Below the pieces are notes generated by a model, which saw only the letters and a list, made by a program, of their open reading frames with translations, was not told the origin of the DNA and ran no database searches. From contig DYGA01000004.1 in NCBI GenBank assembly GCA_020724865.1, forward strand, positions 1 through 64,000: a stretch of DNA of 64,000 bases. The letters are read 5' to 3'. Shown here one piece after another: positions 33,135-40,864 of the stretch. Numbering within the stretch: position 1 is the first letter of the stretch; each line of letters opens with the position of its first letter. The position numbers and the translations under genes are program-made. Origin of the DNA: Candidatus Paceibacter sp. GTDB taxonomy: Bacteria; Patescibacteria; ABY1; S139-126.

Positions 33135-33153
33135 ATTTTTATATTATTAAAAT

Positions 33154-33804
33154 TTATTTTAACTGTTGATAATTTTTTTCTTCAAACGCTAAACAACATT
33201 TTAAACGGCCACAAATTCCGGACAAACGATCAATGCCACGTTGAGAAATTTTTTGATTACTAGCCATTTCTGAAGAAATATTACCTAGATTTCGTAAATG
33301 TGACTGACAACACAAACGATAACCGCAGGTGCCAATATCACCGCTAATTTTAGCCTCATCTCTTACTCCTATTTGCTGCAATCTAATGCTACCACGATAT
33401 CTTTTAGTTAATTCTTTAATTAAATCCCTAAAATCAACCCTGCCTTGGGCAATAAAAGCAAAAACTAATCTTTTTTTATCAAAAGAAAAATGAGCATCAA
33501 CCAATTTCATTGGTAAATTTAACTGTCGAGCATGATCATGACAAAACTCCAAAGCTTCACGACTTTCCTTATATAATTGCTCTTGTAAACTAATATCTTC
33601 ACCATTGGCCAGTCTTAAAATTTCAACACCCTGGTCAAGATCTATATCTTTTTTTTCTGTAATTACATTAATCACTCTGACTATTTCATTACCCCACTCA
33701 AAATTAACAATCAATTTATCATTTTTTTTGATTGCAGTAGACAATGTTAAAGGGATTAAATAAATTTTATCCCAATTTATATATTGCCCTTCTATATAGT
33801 GCAT
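33154..33804 (-). CDS. ricT: PSP1-domain protein (RicT/YaaT-like)
   Basis: The C-terminal PSP1 domain carries the family's Cys-rich signatures CGYRLCCQSHL and SGICGRLKCCLAFE, and DFRDLIKELTKRYRGSIRLQQIGVRDEAK. In Bacillus RicT works with RicA and RicF in an iron-sulfur complex that affects RNase Y-dependent RNA processing; no RicA or RicF is in this window. It lies between pyrH (3 bp) and gap (19 bp). In Bacillus this complex influences maturation of the gapA operon mRNA, which makes the gap linkage here notable. Confidence 0.85.
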   Translation of the reverse strand: MHYIEGQYINWDKIYLIPLTLSTAIKKNDKLIVNFEWGNEIVRVINVITEKKDIDLDQGVEILRLANGEDISLQEQLYKESREALEFCHDHARQLNLPMKLVDAHFSFDKKRLVFAFIAQGRVDFRDLIKELTKRYRGSIRLQQIGVRDEAKISGDIGTCGYRLCCQSHLRNLGNISSEMASNQKISQRGIDRLSGICGRLKCCLAFEEKNYQQLK

Positions 33805-33807
33805 AAT

Positions 33808-34491
33808 TTATTTAATTATTGTGCCGTAATTTGTATTTTTCCAGATTTTTAATAAATTTCCCGGCTGCCATTTACAAACCCTGATTGATAAATTCAATTC
33901 TCTAGCTAAAGCCAAAGCGGCCATATCTATAACATTTAAACTAGCTACTAAAGCTTGGTTGTGTGATAAAACTTTAAATCTTTTCGCTGATTTATTTGTC
34001 TTAGGATCAGAGTCATACACTCCATTTACTTTGGTCAACTTTATAACCTGTTCAACTCCTAAGCTTGCCCCAAAAATTACTGCTGCGGTATCGGTTGTAA
34101 CATAAGGCAACCCTGTGCCACCAAAAATAATAACTTTACCAGATAAAAAATCATTTTTGGCTCGATCGGGATTAAAATGTTGACTGGCCTGAGTGATATT
34201 TAAAGTGCTATCAAGTACAGCTGGGACTTTTATATTTTCCAAAGCTGCTTGCAAAATCAAACCATTTATAAAAGCCGCGGACATCCCGGCATAATCAAGT
34301 TTTAATCTAGATAAATTTTTTATTTGCTTGCCTCTGATAATATTTCCGGCTCCAACTACCACGGCTATTTTTACTTTATGTTGATAGAGCTTTTTTATCT
34401 CTTTGGCCAATATCATAGCTTTGTCAGGTGATACGGCCTGGTTAGAGTTAGCAAAAAATTCACCAGATAATTTAAGCAAAATTTTTTTCAT
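33808..34491 (-). CDS. pyrH: Uridylate kinase
   Basis: UMP kinase of the amino-acid-kinase fold. KILLKLSGEFF, VVGAGNIIRG, the uridine site around DYAGMSAAFINGLILQ, GGTGLPYVTTDTAAVIFG and KLTKVNGVYDSDP are conserved. 228 codons is slightly short (usual 235-245). I chose the ATG at 34491; the TTG directly before it is in frame. Its promoter overlaps the tsf terminator, so it starts a new transcript pyrH-ricT-gap. Confidence 0.93.
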   Translation of the reverse strand: MKKILLKLSGEFFANSNQAVSPDKAMILAKEIKKLYQHKVKIAVVVGAGNIIRGKQIKNLSRLKLDYAGMSAAFINGLILQAALENIKVPAVLDSTLNITQASQHFNPDRAKNDFLSGKVIIFGGTGLPYVTTDTAAVIFGASLGVEQVIKLTKVNGVYDSDPKTNKSAKRFKVLSHNQALVASLNVIDMAALALARELNLSIRVCKWQPGNLLKIWKNTNYGTIIK

Positions 34492-34498
34492 CAAAATA

Positions 34499-34527
34499 AT
34501 TTTACCTTAAAAAATAAATCCCGCCAA
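34499..34527 (-). promoter_or_regulatory. pyrH promoter embedded in the tsf terminator
   Basis: Minus-strand TTGGCG (34522-34527, half of it in the terminator stem and loop), 17-base spacer, TAAAAT (34499-34504). The leader would be very short. Confidence 0.5.
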
Positions 34528-34537
34528 TGGCGGGATT
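34508..34537 (-). terminator. Terminator of rpsB-tsf
   Basis: A 9-bp stem AATCCCGCC/GGCGGGATT (34517-34525 and 34529-34537), loop AAT, then TATTTTTTAA on the minus strand. Confidence 0.88.
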
Positions 34538-34539
34538 AT

Positions 34540-35127
34540 TTATATACTCAACCTATAAAATTTACCAATCTTTATATTTTCACCTATTTTAGCAATATTC
34601 TGAGTTAATAATTTTTCAACAGTTAAATTATCATCTTTAATATAATTTTGTCTCAGTAAACAATGCTGGCTATAAAATTTATCTAATTTGCCTTCCACAA
34701 TTTTTTCCAAAACTTCTGCTGGTTTACCAGCGTTTTGCATTTCTGCCCGATAAATTTCTTTTTCTTTTACTTTTATTTCTTCGGGAACATCTTCAGGCGA
34801 AAGATATGATGGATTCATAGCCGCCACTTGCATGGCTAACTCTTTTGCTAAATTTTGAAAATCTTCATTTCTAGCAACAAAATCTGTTTCACACAATAAC
34901 TCGACCATTGCCCCCACCTTACCATTGCTATGCAAATAAACTCCGATATAACCTTCTTTTACCTGACGAGTAGATTTTTTCGAAGCAATAGTTTGTCCTC
35001 TTTTTCTCAAAACTTCTAAAGCTTTGTTAATATCACCTCCAGCTTCAATCAATGCCTGTTTAGCATCCATCATACCGGCTCCAGTTTGCTCTCTTAGTTG
35101 TTTTACATTTTCAGCAGATATAGACAT
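34540..35127 (-). CDS. tsf: Translation elongation factor Ts
   Basis: Nucleotide exchange factor for EF-Tu. UBA-like start VKQLREQTGAGMMDAKQAL, then GYIGVYLHSNGKVGAMVELLCETDFVARNEDF and QHCLLRQNYIKDDNLTVEKLL. About 195 residues, i.e. the short form as in cyanobacteria, Thermus and other lineages rather than the 280-residue E. coli form. ATG at 35127 chosen (MSISAENVK); the frame to 35142 starts with TTG. Follows rpsB by 39 bp. Confidence 0.95.
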   Translation of the reverse strand: MSISAENVKQLREQTGAGMMDAKQALIEAGGDINKALEVLRKRGQTIASKKSTRQVKEGYIGVYLHSNGKVGAMVELLCETDFVARNEDFQNLAKELAMQVAAMNPSYLSPEDVPEEIKVKEKEIYRAEMQNAGKPAEVLEKIVEGKLDKFYSQHCLLRQNYIKDDNLTVEKLLTQNIAKIGENIKIGKFYRLSI

Positions 35128-35166
35128 AGTTATCAATATCAATAATTAATAAATTAAAATCTTGAA

Positions 35167-35904
35167 TTAATTTTTTTTAACTTTTTTTTCTTCAACCTTT
35201 GGTTTTTTTTCATATTCTTTTTTTCCAAAACTAACTGCTGCGGCAATAACTTTTGTAATAATTTCCACTGACTTTACAGCGTCATCATTGGCTGGTATAG
35301 GTAAATCTACCTTACTAGGATCTACATTAGTATCACACATAGCCACAATTGGCACACCTTTTTTTCTCGCTTCTGTTACGGCTGTTTTCTCTTCACGAAT
35401 ATCTACGACATAAACTATACTTGGTAGTTTAACCATCTGTCTAATACCACCAACTTTTTGTATTAAATTTTGATAATCCTTTTCCAATTCCAATTGTTCT
35501 TTTTTTGTATACTTATTCCATTCACCTTTTTCTTTTTGCTTTTCCAATTTATCTAATTTTCTAATCAATTTAATAATTGTACTAAAATTAGTAAAAGTCC
35601 CTCCTACCCATTTATCAATCACATAAGGGCTATTGGCCGATTCAGCAGCTTGTTTGACTATATCCCTAATCTGCCGTTTAGTGCCGATAAACAATACTTC
35701 GCCACCATTGGCAGTTTCGTCAATAATAAAATTTACCGCTTTTTCTAATTGCGCGTAAGTTTTTTCCAAATCAATAATATGGACATCATTTCTTTGAGTA
35801 TAAATAAAAGGCTTCATTTTTGGATGCCAACGTGACTTTTTATGGCCAAAATGAACCCCTGATTTTAACATCTCCATTAGAGATGGAAGTTTTAATTTTT
35901 CCAT
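35167..35904 (-). CDS. rpsB: Ribosomal protein uS2
   Basis: Small-subunit protein. MLKSGVHFGHKKSRWHPKMKPFIY, FIGTKRQIRDIVKQAAE, WVGGTFTNFSTI, VVDIREEKTAVTEARKKGVPIVAMCDTNVDP and the C-terminal DAVKSVEII are conserved. The ATG at 35904 was chosen because AGAAAGGA stands at Shine-Dalgarno distance upstream; the TTG at 35928 would place that site inside the gene. A structured 150-nt leader precedes it. Confidence 0.96.
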   Translation of the reverse strand: MEKLKLPSLMEMLKSGVHFGHKKSRWHPKMKPFIYTQRNDVHIIDLEKTYAQLEKAVNFIIDETANGGEVLFIGTKRQIRDIVKQAAESANSPYVIDKWVGGTFTNFSTIIKLIRKLDKLEKQKEKGEWNKYTKKEQLELEKDYQNLIQKVGGIRQMVKLPSIVYVVDIREEKTAVTEARKKGVPIVAMCDTNVDPSKVDLPIPANDDAVKSVEIITKVIAAAVSFGKKEYEKKPKVEEKKVKKN

Positions 35905-36055
35905 TACTTTTTTCCTTTCTTTCCTCAAAATTTTTGAGGAGCCTCTACTTTTCTCAACTTAGTTTATATACCCAAAGACAAAATGGGCAGGAAAATAAAC
36001 TAATCAAAAAGTATGAGTGATTTAATATTTAATAAAAGATCTCATTTGAGATCAT
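35905..36055 (-). promoter_or_regulatory. Structured rpsB leader, candidate autoregulatory RNA
   Basis: The predicted transcript starts with the hairpin GATCTCA/TGAGATC (36038-36053). Next is a long-range stem TAGTTTAT/ATAAACTA (35960-35967 with 35995-36002) with an inner CCCA/TGGG pair. Then CCTCAA/TTGAGG (35923-35939) sits immediately before the Shine-Dalgarno. Structured rpsB leaders bound by S2 are known in other bacteria; this one does not visibly match a family I can name. Confidence 0.5.
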
Positions 36056-36059
36056 AAAT

Positions 36060-36087
36060 ATTATAACAAAAAAATAAAATCTGGCAA
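36060..36087 (-). promoter_or_regulatory. rpsB promoter
   Basis: Minus-strand TTGCCA (36082-36087), 16-base spacer, TATAAT (36060-36065). Confidence 0.7.
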
Positions 36088-36144
36088 GTTCAATTAGCCA
36101 AAATAAAAAAATATGCTAAAATTAGAAAGATAAATTAAATATCT

Positions 36145-36546
36145 ATGAACGGATTAGAAAAAATTATCCTAAACAGAATTAAAAAACCTTGGAAATGGTT
36201 ATCAGACATTTGGGGAATTTTAGCTATGATAATATTTACTTGGGATTTTTTTCAACCTGATAAATTACGTGTAGAAACCACGGGAATAGCTATTATTTAT
36301 ACAGCCATTTTGGTAATTTACGTATCCAACAAAGAATACCTCCGCTGGCAAAAAAATAATTTTGTTTCCCAATATGCTGGTGAAATTTTTATTGTCTTGT
36401 GGACCGTTTTGTTATTTTTATTTGTTTTCCTGACAGCTCTGTTTCCAGAAAAATACACTGTTCCGGCTACCTTTTATACAACTTATATTACCATTTTGGG
36501 ATTATTTGCTATTTCTTTAAATTCTAAAAAATTAAAGAAAAATTAA
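36145..36546 (+). CDS. Four-helix membrane protein of unknown function
   Basis: Not recognised. 133 residues with four predicted helices (about 23-38, 46-62, 78-98, 106-124), a basic amphipathic N-terminus (LEKIILNRIKKPWKWL) and a Lys-rich end. It is divergent from rpsB and precedes rpmE, which has its own promoter. No motif suggests transport or catalysis. Confidence 0.6.
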   Translation: MNGLEKIILNRIKKPWKWLSDIWGILAMIIFTWDFFQPDKLRVETTGIAIIYTAILVIYVSNKEYLRWQKNNFVSQYAGEIFIVLWTVLLFLFVFLTALFPEKYTVPATFYTTYITILGLFAISLNSKKLKKN

Positions 36547-36548
36547 AC

Positions 36549-36577
36549 TTGCCTATTTTTAGTGAATATGTTAGTAT
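36549..36577 (+). promoter_or_regulatory. rpmE promoter
   Basis: TTGCCT (36549-36554), 17-base spacer, TAGTAT (36572-36577) with extended -10 TGT. Confidence 0.62.
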
Positions 36578-36612
36578 ATTTCTACTTTAAACAATTGAAT
36601 TTATAAGTTATT

Positions 36613-36894
36613 ATGAAACCGAATATCCATCCAAAATATTATCCGCAAGCGACTATCAGTTGTGCCTGTGGTCAAACTTTTACCGTTGGTTCAACCGTAG
36701 AAAAAATTAATGTAGAAATTTGTTCTAATTGCCATCCATTTTATACTGGTAAATCAACTATCGTTGATACTGCGGGGAGAGTTGATAGATTCAAAAAACG
36801 ACAAGCCAAAGCTGAAGAAAAAGTTAAAAAAACATTGTCACCTGCACAAAAAAAAGCTAAAGCCATATCACGACGCGGTAAAAAAGAAAAATAA
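36613..36894 (+). CDS. rpmE: Ribosomal protein bL31 (zinc-binding form)
   Basis: KPNIHPKYYPQATISCACG, with Cys17/Cys19 and Cys37/Cys40 (CSNC) forming the zinc site, and NCHPFYTGKSTIVDTAGRVDRF is the family core. A Lys/Ala-rich extension of about 25 residues after residue 65 makes it 93 long, against about 70 in most bacteria. Presence of zinc ligands means zinc-replete (C+) type. prfA follows after a terminator, the same rpmE-prfA order as in many bacteria. Confidence 0.95.
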   Translation: MKPNIHPKYYPQATISCACGQTFTVGSTVEKINVEICSNCHPFYTGKSTIVDTAGRVDRFKKRQAKAEEKVKKTLSPAQKKAKAISRRGKKEK

Positions 36895-36907
36895 CCACAT
36901 AAATATC

Positions 36908-36943
36908 AAAAATCCCTGCTTTTATAATGGCAGGGATTTTGTT
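36908..36943 (+). terminator. rpmE terminator
   Basis: Stem AAAATCCCTGC/GCAGGGATTTT (36909-36919 and 36930-36940). It ends 15 bases before the prfA start, so prfA depends on read-through or an internal start. Confidence 0.75.
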
Positions 36944-36954
36944 ATGCTTTTAAT

Positions 36955-38001
36955 ATGATGAAAGAAAAAATTGAACAACTTAAAAAAACTTGTCAGGAAC
37001 TTGAAAAAAAACTGGCTGAATCTAGTAAAGATCCGCAAGCTTTAAAAATAAATTCTCAAGCTTACAATGAGGCCAAGGAATTATTGGGTCTTTATGAAAA
37101 ACTTAACCAAACTATCAATGCTATTAATGAAGCTGAGGCAGCTTTAAATGAAACCGACCCCGAGTTAAGAACTTTAGCTGAGGAAGAACTAGCTCAACTT
37201 AATCCAAAAAAAATTGAATTGGAAGAAAAAATAAAAGAAATCGAACATCCAGCTTCACCTTATGATAAAAAAAATATCATTATGGAAATTAGAGCCGGAA
37301 CAGGTGGCGAAGAAGCCGCTTTATTTGCCGGCGATTTATTTCGTATGTATTCACGTTGGGCAGAAAAACAAGGTTGGAAAACTACACTACTATCAACCAA
37401 TCGAACTGGGATTGGTGGTTTTAAAGAAATTATTTTTGAGATATCGGGCAAAAATGTTTACAGCAATTTAAAATATGAATCGGGTGTCCATAGAGTACAA
37501 AGAGTGCCAATCACAGAAAAATCAGGACGGATTCATACTTCCGCTGCTACTGTGGCGGTGATGCCAGAAGCGGAAGAAATTGATTTAAAAATTGATCCTA
37601 AAGACTTAGAAATTGAAGCATCTACTTCTACTGGACATGGCGGACAATCAGTAAATACTACCTACTCAGCAATCCGGATTACCCATAAACCAACTGGCAT
37701 TGTGGTTAAATGCCAAGATGAGCGCAGTCAACAACAAAATAAAGCCAAAGCTATGCAAGTATTACGTTCAAGATTGCTAGCTTTAGAAGAAGAAAAAAGA
37801 CAACAAGCTGAATCAGCTTTACGTAAATCTCAAGTTGGCTCAGGCGATCGCAGCGAAAAAATAAGAACTTATAATTGGCCACAGAATCGTTTAACTGATC
37901 ACCGCATAAATCTTACCCTACATAATCTTGACTTAATTTTGGATGGTGATTTAGACGAAATTATTACTGCTTTAAAAAAAGCCGATAAAACTAATAATTA
38001 A
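36955..38001 (+). CDS. prfA: Peptide chain release factor 1
   Basis: RF1 terminates translation at UAA and UAG. The GGQ loop is STGHGGQSVNTT; the stop-codon motif reads Pro-Ile-Thr in HRVQRVPITEKSGRIHTSAATVAVMPE, within the PxT pattern of RF1. 348 residues is a normal length. Two adjacent ATGs (36955 and 36958) are possible starts. prmC, which methylates this GGQ glutamine, lies 1.2 kb downstream in the same direction. Confidence 0.96.
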   Translation: MMKEKIEQLKKTCQELEKKLAESSKDPQALKINSQAYNEAKELLGLYEKLNQTINAINEAEAALNETDPELRTLAEEELAQLNPKKIELEEKIKEIEHPASPYDKKNIIMEIRAGTGGEEAALFAGDLFRMYSRWAEKQGWKTTLLSTNRTGIGGFKEIIFEISGKNVYSNLKYESGVHRVQRVPITEKSGRIHTSAATVAVMPEAEEIDLKIDPKDLEIEASTSTGHGGQSVNTTYSAIRITHKPTGIVVKCQDERSQQQNKAKAMQVLRSRLLALEEEKRQQAESALRKSQVGSGDRSEKIRTYNWPQNRLTDHRINLTLHNLDLILDGDLDEIITALKKADKTNN

Positions 38002-38015
38002 TATTCTGTATAGTT

Positions 38016-39170
38016 ATGCAAAACACCAGAAAAAAAATTTGGCAAATTTTCGGTCTGGTGGTTATTTGGCGTGTTATTATTCAATTGTTTATTTTCCTCA
38101 CTAAACACCGTCTGAATTTAAATGTTGATTTAGCCTATGATAATTCCAATATAAACATCTGGGTAAACACTCTACCAAATTGGCTTAAAAGTTTTGCCAA
38201 TTGGGACTCGGGTTGGTATTTATCAATCGCTAACCAAGGCTATCATTATATTGATCAAACCACAAATGCGGTTTTTTTTCCCTTATATCCCCTACTAATT
38301 AGATATATTGGTAACATTTTTAAACTGGACTACTTATTAACTGGTTTAATAATTTCTCTATTGGCTATTTTTATTGCCTTGATTTATCTATATAAACTTA
38401 TTAAAATTGACTATTCGGAAAATATTGCCTGGTCAAGTTTAATTTTTCTATTAATATTTCCCACTGCTCTATTTTTTTCCTTGGTTTATACCGAAGCACT
38501 ATTTATCTGTTTGGTGATAATGACTTTTTACTACGCCAGACAAAACCAATGGCCGTTAGTAGGTATTATTGGCTTTTTTGTGGTATTAACTAAACCGTGG
38601 GGCATAGCTTTATTAATACCATTACTAATTGAATATTATCAAACATTAAACTTTTCAATTAAAAAAACTACAAAAAGCATAGGCTATTTTTTATTAATGC
38701 CCTTAGGTTTTCTTTTGCACGCTCAATTTTTAAAAATTAAATTTGGTTCTTACTTTATATTTATGAGCGGACAAAAAATGTGGCACGCTGATAACGCTTA
38801 TAATTTTTTATTGACTTTTAAAAATTACTTTAATAATATTTTCATTTATATTTCTGACAATCCGGCTTTTCAATCAGCAATAACTTTGGATTTTATATTT
38901 TTTGTTTTCGGATTAACAGCCAGTTTTTATATATTTTTTAAAATTAGGAAATCTTATGGAGTGTATACCCTGCTTACCTGTTTAATTCCTGCTTTAACTG
39001 GAATCTTTGTATCTATGTCTCGTTATATATTAGTTGCTTTCCCTATTTATATTATGTTAGCCTTATGGTCAGAAAAAAATAAATTAATTCAATTTAGTAT
39101 TTATCTAATTTCTCTAATGTTATTTAGTTTATTTACTATTTTGTTTATAAATAATTATTGGGTGGCTTAA
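38016..39170 (+). CDS. PIG-V-like integral membrane mannosyltransferase
   Basis: About ten membrane helices in 384 residues. The first loop contains NWDSGWYLSIANQGYHY followed by AVFFPLYPLLIRYIG, and a later SRYILVAFPIYIML; these are the hallmark blocks of the PIG-V/GPI mannosyltransferase 2-type GT-C family. The Asp in WDSGWY is the presumed catalytic residue. Bacterial members are thought to use a polyprenyl-phosphate sugar donor on the outer face. Its acceptor is unknown. manC in the window supplies GDP-mannose. Confidence 0.72.
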   Translation: MQNTRKKIWQIFGLVVIWRVIIQLFIFLTKHRLNLNVDLAYDNSNINIWVNTLPNWLKSFANWDSGWYLSIANQGYHYIDQTTNAVFFPLYPLLIRYIGNIFKLDYLLTGLIISLLAIFIALIYLYKLIKIDYSENIAWSSLIFLLIFPTALFFSLVYTEALFICLVIMTFYYARQNQWPLVGIIGFFVVLTKPWGIALLIPLLIEYYQTLNFSIKKTTKSIGYFLLMPLGFLLHAQFLKIKFGSYFIFMSGQKMWHADNAYNFLLTFKNYFNNIFIYISDNPAFQSAITLDFIFFVFGLTASFYIFFKIRKSYGVYTLLTCLIPALTGIFVSMSRYILVAFPIYIMLALWSEKNKLIQFSIYLISLMLFSLFTILFINNYWVA

Positions 39171-39195
39171 AAAATATTTGCATGTTGATGAATAT

Positions 39196-40017
39196 ATGAC
39201 TATAAAAGAAATTTTAAACTGGGCTAGCAACAAATTAAAATTTTTAAATTCTCCTCAGCTTGACGCTGAGGTGCTTTTAAGTTTTGTTTTAAAAAAAGAC
39301 AAAATATATCTTTATACTTATCCGGAAAAGTCGCTTACTATTACACAAATTAAAAAATATATATCACTAATAAATAAACGACGAAATTATGTACCAGTTG
39401 CTTACTTAACTCATCATAAAGAATTTTATAATCTAAATTTTTATATTAATAAAAATGTCCTTGTCCCTCGACCAGCTACAGAAATTTTAGTTGACCAAAG
39501 TATCAGTTTAATAAACAAATATAATCTGAAAACCTTAGCCGATATTGGTACGGGTAGTGGTTGTATAGCTATTAGTATAAAAAAAAATCTGCCCCAAATA
39601 AAAGTATACGCCAATGATATAAATAAAAAAGCTCTTTGGGTAGCTAAAAAAAATGCTCAGTTAAATAAAACAAAAATAATTTTTAAACATGGAGATTTAT
39701 TAACACCATATAAACATTTGCCAATTGATATTTTTGTTGCCAATTTGCCTTATCTTAGCCATAAAATTTATCAAAAAGAAAAATCAATTAAACATGAACC
39801 CAAACAAGCCCTTTTTGCTAAAAATCAAGGACTTAAGTATATTGAAGATGTAATTTTGCAAATAGAAAATCTTGATTATAAACCTAAATTCTTATTAATT
39901 GAATTTGACCCTTGGCAAAAAAAAATTATTATCAATAAAACAAAAAAATACAATTATAAAACTAAAATAATTAAAGATTTTGATCAACTTGATCGCACAT
40001 TAACAATTGAATTATAA
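39196..40017 (+). CDS. prmC: Release factor glutamine methyltransferase
   Basis: N5-methylates the GGQ glutamine of RF1. N-terminal helical domain (ILNWASNKLKFLNSPQLDAEVLLS), then PVAYLTHHKEFYNLNFYINKNVLVPRP, the SAM motif ADIGTGSGCIAISI, and NLPY in place of the usual NPPY (VANLPYLS). The Asn and Tyr that grip the glutamine are kept. ATG at 39196 chosen; the upstream TTG frame adds six residues. About 273 residues, normal. Confidence 0.9.
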   Translation: MTIKEILNWASNKLKFLNSPQLDAEVLLSFVLKKDKIYLYTYPEKSLTITQIKKYISLINKRRNYVPVAYLTHHKEFYNLNFYINKNVLVPRPATEILVDQSISLINKYNLKTLADIGTGSGCIAISIKKNLPQIKVYANDINKKALWVAKKNAQLNKTKIIFKHGDLLTPYKHLPIDIFVANLPYLSHKIYQKEKSIKHEPKQALFAKNQGLKYIEDVILQIENLDYKPKFLLIEFDPWQKKIIINKTKKYNYKTKIIKDFDQLDRTLTIEL

Positions 40018-40049
40018 ACTTAAAAATAATTGATAAAAAGGAGACGAAA

Positions 40050-40409
40050 ATGGAATGGGAATTAACAGCAAAAATATTTGATTATTACAGGGGAAGCAAT
40101 CAAGAGGATATCTTAACAGACGATGAAAATATCCAAAAAATAAAAAATGTTTGCTCGCAATGGAACCAAACTGGACCAGGTTTTGGTATTCAAATTATAA
40201 CCATCGACAAAAAAATTCATCGCGGTCTGGCGTGGTGTATTTTTCCTTATAAAAAGAAAATTAAATACTACTTGGAAGAATATCATCAAGATAAAGTTAT
40301 GATTAACTATTATGAGATACCGTTTAATAATATCATCAGCATAAAATATTTAGGCAAAACAAACACAGTCAGACCAGTAATAAATCAACCGTTATTCAAT
40401 CATCACTAA
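40050..40409 (+). CDS. Unknown 119-residue protein
   Basis: Not recognised. Mixed alpha/beta soluble protein, no signal or membrane helix; begins MEWELTAKIFDYYRGS and ends VINQPLFNHH. A textbook AAGGAGA Shine-Dalgarno precedes the ATG. It pairs with the next gene 14 bp on, also with a strong site, and both end at the terminator 40820-40850. It belongs to the accessory group of strong-ribosome-site genes. Confidence 0.6.
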   Translation: MEWELTAKIFDYYRGSNQEDILTDDENIQKIKNVCSQWNQTGPGFGIQIITIDKKIHRGLAWCIFPYKKKIKYYLEEYHQDKVMINYYEIPFNNIISIKYLGKTNTVRPVINQPLFNHH

Positions 40410-40423
40410 ACCGTGGAGGCGAA

Positions 40424-40819
40424 ATGAAAAAACTAAATAATTTATTAATAATTTTGCGGCAACAGTGGTTGGCAGACAAAAAAATGGACATAAATATTTT
40501 GCTAAATGTCAATGACGAAATTAGATTACTTAACCGCAAAGAAAAAAAACCACTAAAAGTAAATTTGAGTTTTTATAAACTCAAAAGATTACAAACAATT
40601 ACCGGTCTTTGTTCATATTTAAATTTATTGATTGGAAATAGAATTAACAATAGCTATTTGACGGCAGAAATTAAAACTTGGAAAAAAATAAACAGAAAAA
40701 GCTGTGGTAAAACTATAAAACAAAAAATATACTATTTGAAAAAAGTTAAAATTCCAATATACAATCTTATGTCAATCCAAGCTGAAACTATTCCCAATTT
40801 ATTAAAAAAGTACATATAA
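40424..40819 (+). CDS. Unknown 131-residue basic protein
   Basis: Not recognised. Strongly basic (many Lys, e.g. LNRKEKKPLKVNLSFYKLKR and KTWKKINRKSCGK), leucine-rich and likely helical, so nucleic-acid binding is possible but no motif confirms it. GTGGAGGCG Shine-Dalgarno before the ATG. Second gene of a two-gene unit. Confidence 0.58.
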   Translation: MKKLNNLLIILRQQWLADKKMDINILLNVNDEIRLLNRKEKKPLKVNLSFYKLKRLQTITGLCSYLNLLIGNRINNSYLTAEIKTWKKINRKSCGKTIKQKIYYLKKVKIPIYNLMSIQAETIPNLLKKYI

Positions 40820-40850
40820 AACCTGTTAATTAATTTATTAACAGGTTTTT
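40820..40850 (+). terminator. Terminator of the two unknown genes
   Basis: Stem AACCTGTTAA/TTAACAGGTT (40820-40829 and 40838-40847) with T5 after it on the plus strand. Begins at the stop codon. Confidence 0.85.
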
Positions 40851-40864
40851 CTCTTTTATAATTT

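Noticed and set aside
36038..36053. Palindrome GATCTCA/TGAGATC as a terminator.
   Set aside because: No T run on either strand and it lies at the rpsB transcript start.
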